A stretch of 7,161 nucleotides of DNA from Pseudomonadota bacterium (GTDB lineage: Bacteria; Pseudomonadota; Gammaproteobacteria; Burkholderiales; Thiobacillaceae), in the NCBI GenBank assembly GCA_021802595.1, contig JAJZRT010000188.1, forward strand, positions 1 to 7,161, in the 5' to 3' direction. Positions 1-7,161 of this stretch are shown in pieces (position 1 is the stretch's first letter; every line of letters starts with the position of its first letter). Made by a program: the position numbers and the translations under genes. The notes under the pieces were generated by a model. The model did no database searches. It was not told where the DNA came from and saw nothing but the letters and a program-made list of their open reading frames with translations.

Positions 1-47
1 TGGCAGCCCCCGGATCGGCTGCAGTGCCGTGCTACCATCCGCCCGCC

Positions 48-1061
48 ATGCGACTCCCCCAACTCCGTCAACGTCTCCGCGACCTCGGCGCTGCGCCCTG
101 CCATGAGGGGCGTGTGCTGCGGGCATGGGCTCAGGTACGTTCACTCGACAACAAACACCGGCGCGCTGAAGATTTCCTGCCCCTTGCGCTGCGTGACGCA
201 CTTCCTGCGTTGTTCGACGAACTGGGTGCACTGGCGCGCGTGCATGCCGAGCATCCCGGCGAGGACGGCTCGGCTCGCCTGCTGATCGCGCTGGCCGACG
301 GCCAGACCGTGGAGTGCGTGCTGCTGCCGCGCGACGGCGTGTGCGTGTCGACCCAGGTCGGCTGCGCGGTGGGCTGCGTGTTCTGCATGACCGGCCGTGC
401 CGGCCTGCTGCGCCAGCTTTCGGGCGCGGAGATCGTCGCCCAGGTGGTGCTGGCCAGGAGCCGCCGTCCGGTGAAAAAGGTCGTGTTCATGGGCATGGGC
501 GAGCCGGCCCACAACCTCGACAACGTGCTGGAGGCGATCGAGCTTCTGGGGATCGAGGGCGGCATCGGCCACAAGAACCTGGTCTTCTCCACCGTCGGTG
601 ACCGCCGCGTGTTCGAGCGGCTGCCGCAATCCACGGTGAAGCCTGCCTTGGCGCTCTCGCTGCATACCACCGACGCAGCACTGCGCCGCCGCCTGCTGCC
701 CAGGGCGCCCGACCTCGCGCCATGCGAACTGGTCGAACTGGGCGAGGCCTACGCGCGCCGCACTGGCTATCCGATCCAGTATCAGTGGACCCTGCTCGAA
801 GGCATCAACGACAGCGAGGCCGAGCTGGAGGGCATCGTGCGACTTCTCGCCGGCAAGTACGCGGTGATGAACCTGATCCCGTACAACCCCACTGAGGGCG
901 ACGGCTTCCGCCGCCCGAGCTGGGAGCGCGCCGCCGAGATGGCGCGCCATCTGCATCGGCGCGGTGTCCTGACCAAGCTGCGCCACTCCGCGGGGCAGGA
1001 CGTCGAGGGCGGCTGTGGCCAGCTGCGGGCGCGTGCGCTGGGCAGTGCGACAAGCGCCTGA
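48..1061 (+). CDS. RlmN/Cfr-family radical SAM RNA methyltransferase
   Basis: A radical S-adenosylmethionine enzyme of the RlmN/Cfr family, which methylates carbon 2 (RlmN, A2503 of 23S rRNA and some tRNAs) or carbon 8 (Cfr) of adenosine in the cytoplasm. Numbering from the ATG at 48 (337 aa), Cys106-x3-Cys110-x2-Cys113 is the iron-sulfur cluster motif. Cys99, seven residues before it, matches the catalytic Cys118 of E. coli RlmN. Cys323 in the C-terminal GGCGQL stretch matches the methyl-carrying Cys355. The GMGEP motif at about residues 155-159 is the SAM-binding signature. A GTG at 24 would add eight residues, but the family-like helical N-terminus begins at the ATG (MRLPQLRQRL). The N-terminal domain is roughly 20 residues shorter than in E. 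coli RlmN (384 aa). The usual ndk-rlmN-pilW/pilF-hisS neighbours are absent, so this may be a second paralogue of uncertain substrate; I therefore give no symbol. All key cysteines are present, so it should be active. Confidence 0.93.
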   Translation: MRLPQLRQRLRDLGAAPCHEGRVLRAWAQVRSLDNKHRRAEDFLPLALRDALPALFDELGALARVHAEHPGEDGSARLLIALADGQTVECVLLPRDGVCVSTQVGCAVGCVFCMTGRAGLLRQLSGAEIVAQVVLARSRRPVKKVVFMGMGEPAHNLDNVLEAIELLGIEGGIGHKNLVFSTVGDRRVFERLPQSTVKPALALSLHTTDAALRRRLLPRAPDLAPCELVELGEAYARRTGYPIQYQWTLLEGINDSEAELEGIVRLLAGKYAVMNLIPYNPTEGDGFRRPSWERAAEMARHLHRRGVLTKLRHSAGQDVEGGCGQLRARALGSATSA

Positions 1062-1139
1062 ACCCGATCAAGAGGGCTGGCTGAGCGCCTGCTTTTGGCA
1101 GTGCGATGAGAAAGAGGGGCAGCGGAGTAGTCTTTCGGC

Positions 1140-2360
1140 ATGGATTCCCTCATTGCAGCCTCTGCGCGTGCCCTTGCCGCCGGTGACGCGCTCGGTGCCC
1201 TCAAGCGGGTTGCGCTGCGCGAGGACCCGCCGGCGCTGGCCATGCGCGGCATCGCCATGGCCCAGCTCGGCGAATACCCGCGCGCACGCGAGCTCCTGCG
1301 GCGCGCCGCCCGCGGCTTTGGCAGCCGTGAGGAACTGGCGCACGCCCGCTGCGTCGTCGCAGAGGCCGAGGTGGCGCTTGCCATGCGCGATCTCCGCGGT
1401 TCGCCGCGTATGCTGGCGGCCGCGGCGGCCATGCTCGATGCGCGCGCCGATCACGCCAATGCGCTGCACGCCCGTCTGATCCTGGTGCGCCGGCTGCTGC
1501 TGCTCGGCCGCCTCGACGAGGCTGCATCCGCCTTGGCCTGCCTCGACGCGCGCGGCCTGCCGCCGTCGCTGCTGGCGGTGGCCGAGCTGGCCGCGGCCGA
1601 GGTGGCGCTGCGCTCACTGCGTACGGCACCGGCGCAGGCGGCGCTTGCGCGCGCCTTTGATGCGGCTGATCGCGCGCGCGTGCCTGCACTTCTCGCCGAG
1701 GTGGCCGAGGCGCGCGCCGTGCTCGGTCGCCCTGCCGCCCGACGCTTTCATCCGGACGACGAACAGCCGCTGCGCCTTGACGAAGTCGAAGCCCTGTTCG
1801 CCTCGGGCGCGCTGGTGGTCGATGCCTGCCGTCGCGGCCTGCGTGCCGGCGCCATCTGGCGCCCGCTGGCGCGCAGGCCGGTGTTGTTCGCATTGGCGCG
1901 AGCGCTCGCCGAGGCGTGGCCCGGCGACGTTGATCGGGACACCCTGATCGCGCGCGCATTCCATACCCGCCGACCCGACGAGACGCATCGGGCGCGCCTG
2001 CGTGTCGAGATCGGCCGTCTGCGCGCGCTGGTCAAAGAACTTGCGGGCATCAAGGCCAGCGCGCGCGGTTTCGCGCTCATGCCGCGAGGCGAGCGCGCCG
2101 TCGTCGTCCTGGTGCCCCCCATCGACGGCGATCAGGCGTCGTTGCTGGCGCTGCTCGCCGACGGTGCGGCCTGGTCCACATCGGCCCTCGCGCTGGCGCT
2201 CGGGGCCAGCCAGCGCACGGTGCAGCGTGCGCTCGTCGAACTGGAGGCCGCCGGACGGGTACGTTCGATCGGGCGCGCGCGCATGCAGCGCTGGCTGTCG
2301 CCGCCGCTGGCCGGATTCACGACGATCTTGTTACTCCCCGCTGCGCCGTCGCTCGGCTAG
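1140..2360 (+). CDS. Transcriptional regulator with TPR-like region and two winged-helix domains
   Basis: Predicted cytoplasmic DNA-binding regulator of 406 aa. Residues about 5-200 are Ala/Leu/Arg-rich paired helices resembling tetratricopeptide repeats, for example around 33-60, 66-100 and 105-135; no repeat is perfect. Residues about 245-315 resemble an OmpR/BTAD-type winged helix: a helix ending in AEAWPGDVDRDTLI, then ETHRARLRVEIGRLR as the likely recognition helix, then an ARGFAL wing. Residues about 333-388 look like a second winged helix of the MarR/IclR/DeoR kind, with ALALGASQRTVQRALVELEAAGRV as helix-turn-helix. No receiver domain or kinase motif is seen, so it is not a standard response regulator. 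The ATG at 1140 has only a weak, distant GGAG (1124-1127) in front. It ends 46 bases before the propeller gene, same strand, and is the obvious candidate controller of that cassette. The domain reading is inference from sequence; the coding call is firm because length, codon use and helical pattern agree. Confidence 0.7.
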   Translation: MDSLIAASARALAAGDALGALKRVALREDPPALAMRGIAMAQLGEYPRARELLRRAARGFGSREELAHARCVVAEAEVALAMRDLRGSPRMLAAAAAMLDARADHANALHARLILVRRLLLLGRLDEAASALACLDARGLPPSLLAVAELAAAEVALRSLRTAPAQAALARAFDAADRARVPALLAEVAEARAVLGRPAARRFHPDDEQPLRLDEVEALFASGALVVDACRRGLRAGAIWRPLARRPVLFALARALAEAWPGDVDRDTLIARAFHTRRPDETHRARLRVEIGRLRALVKELAGIKASARGFALMPRGERAVVVLVPPIDGDQASLLALLADGAAWSTSALALALGASQRTVQRALVELEAAGRVRSIGRARMQRWLSPPLAGFTTILLLPAAPSLG

Positions 2361-2371
2361 ATTGAGTCTCA

Positions 2372-2392
2372 CGGCGCCATTCCGGCGCGCCG
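2372..2392 (+). other. Small inverted repeat in the leader of the propeller gene
   Basis: CGGCGC (2372-2377) and GCGCCG (2387-2392) form a 6-bp perfect inverted repeat around a 9-base loop, directly before the ribosome binding site. It could be a leader hairpin affecting translation or half of an operator, but repeats this short arise easily by chance in DNA this rich in G and C. No T-run follows, so it is not a terminator. Confidence 0.25.
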
Positions 2393-2393
2393 A

Positions 2394-2399
2394 AAGGAG
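2394..2399 (+). promoter_or_regulatory. Ribosome binding site of the propeller gene
   Basis: AAGGAG lies seven bases before the ATG at 2407. This is the strongest Shine-Dalgarno sequence in the cassette. It fixes the start of the propeller gene and rules out the longer reading of that frame that begins inside the regulator gene. Confidence 0.8.
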
Positions 2400-2406
2400 C
2401 CAATCG

Positions 2407-3093
2407 ATGACGATACCCCGAACCATGATAGGCGAAACAGACTCCCCGGCATCGGCGTGCGCCGCCGAGGTCGTACGTGAATACGGCCCCTTTGCCGGCG
2501 CCGACCAGGTCGGCGGCGTCACCCACGACGGTCGCCACGTCTGGGCCGCCACCGGATCCAGGCTGGTCGCCTTCGACCCCGAGAGCGGCCAGCTCGCGCG
2601 CACGCTCGACCGCGCCGCCGACGCCGGCACCGCCTTCGACGGCACGCACCTCTACCAGATCGCCGACGCACGCATTGACAAGATCGACCCCGTCACCGGC
2701 GACGTGGTGGCGTCGATCCCGGCGCCCGGACACGGTAGCGACTCAGGCCTCGCCTGGGCCGAAGGCAGCCTGTGGGTGGGTCAGTACCGCGATCGCAAGA
2801 TCCACCAGATCGACCCCGCCACCGGCGACATCCTGCGCACCATCGAATCCAACCGCTTCGTCACCGGCGTGACCTAGGTCGACGGCGAGCTGTGGCACGG
2901 CACCTGGGACGACGACGGCAGTGAACTCCGCCACATCGACCCGGAGGACGGCGCCGTGCTCGAACGGATCGAGATGCCACCCGGCACCGGCGTCAGCGGG
3001 CTCGAGTCAGATGGTGCAGACCTGTTTTATTGCGGCGGCGGACCGAGCGGAAAGGTCCGTGCCGTACGGCGTCCGAAAGGACATGAATCATGA
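2407..3093 (+). pseudogene. Beta-propeller (glutamine cyclotransferase/YncE-like) protein, interrupted by in-frame TAG
   Basis: A 228-codon frame broken by a TAG at 2875-2877. Both sides belong to one protein: four to five propeller blades of about 35-45 residues recur, each with a G-x-x-x-x-G-x-x-L/V-W strand followed by IDPxTGD or a variant (FDPESGQ near residue 57, IDPVTGD near 93, IDPATGD near 135, IDPEDGA after the TAG). The pattern passes through the TAG, and the 71 codons after it keep the same GC-rich third positions and end at a TGA overlapping the ATG at 3090. The stop falls before VDGELWHGTW, where TGG (Trp) is the natural ancestral codon, so one base change explains it. Such proteins are often annotated as glutamine cyclotransferase (N-terminal pyroglutamate formation) or Vgb/YncE-like; no catalytic assignment can be made here. 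No signal peptide is evident, suggesting a cytoplasmic location. As written, the product would be 156 residues lacking the last blades, probably misfolded. A sequencing error is the main alternative. Confidence 0.75.
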
Positions 3094-3096
3094 ACC

Positions 3097-3102
3097 AGGA
3101 GA
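3097..3102 (+). promoter_or_regulatory. Ribosome binding site deciding the DUF899 start
   Basis: AGGAGA stands five bases before the ATG at 3108. A weaker GAAAGGA (3075-3081) stands eight bases before the earlier in-frame ATG at 3090, which overlaps the propeller stop as ATGA. The better site and the resulting N-terminus both favour 3108, but translational coupling from 3090 cannot be excluded. Confidence 0.65.
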
Positions 3103-3107
3103 TAGAC

Positions 3108-3902
3108 ATGGACACAATGACCAAACACATGATCGGAACACGCGAAGACTGGCTCACGGCCAGGATCGAGCTGCTCAAGGCCGAGAAGGAATACACGCGG
3201 CGCGGTGACGCGCTGGCACGGCAGCGGCAGGAACTTCCGTGGGTGCGGATCGACAAGGATTATCGATTCGAGACCGACGCCGGCAGCGCCTCGCTGGCTG
3301 ACCTTTTCCAGGGGCGCTCGCAACTCCTCGTCTACCACTTCATGTTCGGGCCCGACTACACGGCGGGCTGTCCAACCTGCTCGTCGATTGCCGACGGCTT
3401 CAATGGCTTCGAAGTACATCTGGCCCATCACGACGTCATGCTCTGGGCGGTGTCGCGCGCGCCGCTGGCCAAGCTGCAGGCGTACAAGAAGCGCATGGGC
3501 TGGAGTTTCCCCTGGGCGTCCGCGTTCGGCAGCGAATTCAACGCCGACTACAGCGTGTCGTTCACCGAGCAACAGCAGCGTGACGAGGGCATCGAATACA
3601 ACTACCGTCCCGAGCCGCCGATGTCGGCCATCCCGCACACCATGGGCAGGGATGCCGGCGATGAAGCGCCCCCCGAAAAGAATGCCGCCATGACCGGGAC
3701 CGACGTGGCCACCTACCTGCGCGAGCGGCCGGGCATGAGCGCATTCGTGCTCGAGGACGGCATCGTCTACCACACCTATTCCACCTATGCGCGCGGGCTG
3801 GACGGACTCTGGGGCATGTATCAGTGGCTCGACCGCGCACCCAAGGGGCGCAACGAGACGGGCATGTGGTGGCGCCGCCATGACGAGTACGGCAAGCGCT
3901 GA
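3108..3902 (+). CDS. DUF899 family thioredoxin-fold protein
   Basis: A 264-residue soluble protein of the DUF899 family, a thioredoxin/AhpC-like fold without an established reaction. Family marks in order: an N-terminal helix with TREDWLTARIELLKAEKE, then ARQRQELPWVRIDKDYRF, a LADLFQGRSQLLVYHFMFGPDY strand-helix segment, then AGCPTCSS with Cys88 and Cys91 at the position of a thioredoxin-type redox pair, followed by IADGFNG. Later come the AVSRAPLAKLQAYKKRMGW segment and a C-terminal YHTYSTYARGLDGLWGMYQWLD block. Length and ends look complete, with no signal peptide or membrane segment. An in-frame ATG at 3090 would add six residues; 3108 is preferred for its ribosome binding site and because family members begin close to the IGTREDW motif. 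It sits 8 bases before the DUF2182 gene, suggesting one transcript. A thiol-disulfide or peroxide-related role is inference from the CPTC motif and fold. Family assignment is firm. Confidence 0.94.
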   Translation: MDTMTKHMIGTREDWLTARIELLKAEKEYTRRGDALARQRQELPWVRIDKDYRFETDAGSASLADLFQGRSQLLVYHFMFGPDYTAGCPTCSSIADGFNGFEVHLAHHDVMLWAVSRAPLAKLQAYKKRMGWSFPWASAFGSEFNADYSVSFTEQQQRDEGIEYNYRPEPPMSAIPHTMGRDAGDEAPPEKNAAMTGTDVATYLRERPGMSAFVLEDGIVYHTYSTYARGLDGLWGMYQWLDRAPKGRNETGMWWRRHDEYGKR

Positions 3903-3910
3903 GCCAGGTC

Positions 3911-4747
3911 ATGGGTGTCGTTGGCGCAACCGGGGGACGGGAGATTTCACAACGCAGGGTTACCGCGCGGGCTTCGGAGCGGGTCTTCTTCGGCGTCTCG
4001 GCGCTGCTCTTCGCCGCCAGCGCGGCGGTAACGATCGTCCGGGGCGCGTCGATGTCGGCGATGGGCGAGATGCCGATGCCCGGCGGCTGGACGATGTCGA
4101 TGGCGTGGATGCGGATGCCCGGACAGACGTGGCCAGGTGCCGCGGCGTCGTTCCTCGGCATGTGGGTCGTGATGATGGTGGCGATGATGATGCCATCCCT
4201 GGTACCGATGCTGTGGCGCTACCGCAAGGCCATCGGCAGGACAGACGAGTCGCGCCTGGGGCGGCTGACTGCGCTGGCAGGTGTGGGATATTTCTTCGTG
4301 TGGACCGTGTCCGGAATGATCGCCTTTCCGCTGGGCGTCGCGCTGGCTGCGGTCGAGATGCAGCTGCCGGCGCTGGCGCGCGCCGTTCCGATCGCGGTCG
4401 CTGTGATCGTCCTGATTGCCGGCGCGCTCCAGTTCACCGCGTGGAAAGCGCGTCACCTTGCCTGCTGCCGGGAGGCATCCGGACGCGACCGGAGGTTGCC
4501 GGCCGACGCCGGCACGGCCTGGCGCCTCGGCCTGCGCCTCGGCCTCCACTGCAGCTACTGCTGTTTCGGCCCGATGATGATCCTCCTGGTCGGTGGCGTC
4601 ATGGACCTGCGCGTGATGGCGATCGTGACGGCAGCCGTTACCGTCGAACGTCTCGCCCCGGCCGGTGAGCGCGTTGCACGCGCCACTGGCACCGTCGTCG
4701 TCGGGGCGGGCTTGTTGCTGAGCATACGAGCGGCTGGGCTCGTATGA
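3911..4747 (+). CDS. DUF2182 integral membrane protein, Met- and Cys-rich
   Basis: A 278-residue inner-membrane protein of the DUF2182 (COG5486, predicted metal-binding integral membrane) family; its function is not established. Hydrophobic segments lie at about residues 25-43, 78-101, 119-145, 158-176, 217-245 (perhaps two spans) and 256-274. Between the first two is a loop with many methionines (MSAMGEMPMP, MSMAWMRMP; residues 48-69), and the second span contains VVMMVAMMMP, typical of the family. Cysteine clusters occur at 185-186 (ACCRE, after FTAWKARHL) and 214-218 (HCSYCCFG). Clustered Met, Cys and His beside membrane spans suggest a soft metal such as copper as ligand, but that is inference. 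The ATG at 3911 follows the DUF899 stop by 8 bases with only a weak AGG in front, as expected if translation is coupled. DUF2182 genes often lie beside DUF1326 genes; none is seen here. The membrane call and family are firm, metal choice is not. Confidence 0.92.
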   Translation: MGVVGATGGREISQRRVTARASERVFFGVSALLFAASAAVTIVRGASMSAMGEMPMPGGWTMSMAWMRMPGQTWPGAAASFLGMWVVMMVAMMMPSLVPMLWRYRKAIGRTDESRLGRLTALAGVGYFFVWTVSGMIAFPLGVALAAVEMQLPALARAVPIAVAVIVLIAGALQFTAWKARHLACCREASGRDRRLPADAGTAWRLGLRLGLHCSYCCFGPMMILLVGGVMDLRVMAIVTAAVTVERLAPAGERVARATGTVVVGAGLLLSIRAAGLV

Positions 4748-5064
4748 CGGCACTGCAGGGTGCCATCCGAACTCGCCGAATCGCTCAATCCCCAGTGTGC
4801 GGCACCTTTGCCTGCCAATCTGTTGCGAGGCGCGCACAGGCACGGCGGTGTGCACCCTCTACGCACAGCGCAGCCCCTGTCGCGAACTGGAACCCTGAAC
4901 CGCGGACGGCCAGCCGGAGGGGACGTGCGCCTGGCCCATGCCGTCTATGGGCTACCGCCGCTCGGCCCGGTCGCGGCATCGCAAGCCTGCGAGGCCGGCC
5001 CGTCCGGTGCGGGCTCGCGTAAGCTGTCGGATTCCCGGGGAACGGATTGCCAGGAAGGGACAGC
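4748..5064 (+). other. Intergenic stretch without a recognisable gene
   Basis: About 317 bases between the DUF2182 stop and the cupin gene. Open frames cross it on both strands, but their translations are low-complexity Arg/Pro/Ala without family resemblance. A short perfect stem (GGCAC at 4749-4753, GTGCC at 4760-4764) follows the DUF2182 stop, but it lacks a T-run and is a poor terminator candidate. The promoter of the cupin gene should lie here; I see no convincing -35/-10 pair. Confidence 0.6.
5052..5060 (+). promoter_or_regulatory. Ribosome binding site of the cupin gene
   Basis: The purine run AGGAAGGGA precedes a GTG at 5065 by four bases and an ATG at 5071 by ten. Either could be the start. 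The GTG gives an N-terminus reading (V/M)KMNADW, which resembles the usual MKxNADF opening of ChrR-like cupins, so 5065 is used. Confidence 0.55.
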
Positions 5065-5588
5065 GTGAAAATGAATGCGGATTGGAACGCGCGCGTCGCG
5101 CTCGACACGGAATCGATGCAATGGCTGGAAGCAGCAGGCACGTGGCACAAGCGGCTCGAATGCGTGGACGCGCCGGCGAGCGATACCCGCGTGGTGAAGT
5201 GCGCAGCGTCACTGGCTGCGGTCTGTTCGTGAAGCGCTTTGCGTTCGAGCCGGACGATACCGCTGTCGTGCGCATCGACACGGCTAAGACGCGCTGGCTG
5301 CCGGGGCGGGTGCCGGGTCTCGGCGTGATGCCGCTGCACGAGCATCGCCAGGAGCACGCCGCGCTGGTGCGCTGGGACCCCGAAACCTTCTTCCAGGCGC
5401 ACGCGCATTTCGGTGGCGAGGAGATTTTTGTGCTGTCCGGCGTGTTCGAGGACGAACGCGGCCGCTACCCGGCCGGCACCTGGCTGCGCAGCCCGCACCT
5501 GAGCCGCCACCAGCCCTTCAGCCGCGAGGGCTGCACGATCTTCGTGAAGGTGGGGCATCTGCCGGTCGAGACGATCCGCGCAGCCTGA
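5065..5588 (+). pseudogene. ChrR-like tandem-cupin protein with deleted and frame-shifted first cupin
   Basis: Remnant of a two-domain cupin protein of the ChrR-like kind (small metal-binding beta-barrels, some acting as anti-sigma factors). The first frame, from GTG 5065, reads MNADWNARVALDTESMQW then a KRLECVD strand up to TRVVK (AAG at 5197-5199), and stops at TGA 5230-5232. From about 5214 the adjacent frame resumes the family pattern with GCGLFVK, then a complete second cupin: VRIDTAKTRWLPG, VMPLHEH, HAHFGGEE (metal ligands His at 5400 and 5406, Glu at 5418-5423), VFEDERGRYPAGTWLRSPHLSRH, and EGCTIFVKVGHL, ending TGA 5586-5588. Aligning the halves shows that the first cupin lacks the roughly 50-residue core carrying its metal ligands, between VVK and GC. 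A frame change of this sense needs a loss of 3n+1 bases. The second cupin could still be made from an internal start such as GTG 5199, without a good ribosome site. It is convergent with tex, 31 bases away. Alternatives: sequencing or assembly error. Confidence 0.7.
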
Positions 5589-5619
5589 GGGCGGCGGCGG
5601 TAAGTGCGGCGGGGATGCC

Positions 5620-7161
<1,542 letters not shown>

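Noticed and set aside
24..47. GTG at 24 as start of the methyltransferase
   Set aside because: Adds MPCYHPPA, which has no family counterpart. The ATG at 48 begins directly at the conserved helical N-terminus.
141..986. Minus-strand 281-codon open frame opposite the methyltransferase
   Set aside because: Shadow frame caused by high GC at third positions. It is low-complexity Arg/Ala/His sequence without domains, and the plus strand carries a complete radical SAM enzyme with all catalytic cysteines.
2875..2877. Pyrrolysine or general amber recoding
   Set aside because: The same codon is used as the normal stop of the regulator and of tex in this window, and no downstream recoding structure is evident. 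A simple Trp-to-stop change explains the site better.
4749..4764. GGCAC/GTGCC stem as terminator after the DUF2182 gene
   Set aside because: Only five base pairs and no following T-run, so it does not meet the pattern of an intrinsic terminator.
3947..4855. Minus-strand 302-codon frame with a His-rich run, resembling a metal-binding protein
   Set aside because: The histidines are the antisense reading of ATG-rich methionine codons in the DUF2182 gene, near 4160-4211. There is no family resemblance and the plus-strand protein is a clear family member.
4938..5213. Upstream extension of the second-cupin frame as a longer N-terminus
   Set aside because: Arg-rich sequence without cupin resemblance. 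In the same bases the other frame gives the expected MNADW start with a ribosome site, so this extension is out-of-frame noise.

Overview
This is a high-GC window (codon third positions almost all G or C), most consistent with a proteobacterium, probably a betaproteobacterium. That placement rests on overall protein style and codon use only; there is no rRNA or marker gene that fixes the taxon.

Layout from left to right. (1) A complete plus-strand radical-SAM RNA methyltransferase of the RlmN/Cfr family (48-1061), outside the gene neighbourhood usual for rlmN. (2) A plus-strand cassette of four genes: a transcriptional regulator with a TPR-like helical N-terminus and two predicted winged-helix domains (1140-2360); a beta-propeller protein of the kind often labelled glutamine cyclotransferase, interrupted by one in-frame TAG (2407-3093); a DUF899 thioredoxin-fold protein with a CPTC motif (3108-3902, or from 3090); and a Met- and Cys-rich DUF2182 membrane protein (3911-4747). 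Gaps are 46, 14 (or a 4-base ATGA overlap) and 8 bases, so the last three look like one transcript, with the regulator as the likely controller. (3) About 317 bases without a recognisable gene (4748-5064). (4) A ChrR-like tandem-cupin gene (5065-5588) whose first cupin has lost its core together with a change of reading frame, while the second cupin and its metal ligands survive. (5) On the minus strand, convergent with the cupin, the C-terminal two thirds of tex (transcription accessory protein), running off the right edge.

The main points of interest are two independently damaged genes within 3 kb: a single-base nonsense change (probably TGG to TAG) in the propeller gene, and an internal deletion plus frame change in the cupin gene. 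Beside them is a poorly characterised regulator / propeller / DUF899 / DUF2182 cassette that may be a redox or metal-handling system. TAG is also the normal stop of two intact genes here, so recoding of amber is an unlikely explanation for the interruption. I found no RNA genes, CRISPR arrays, insertion sequences or attachment sites.
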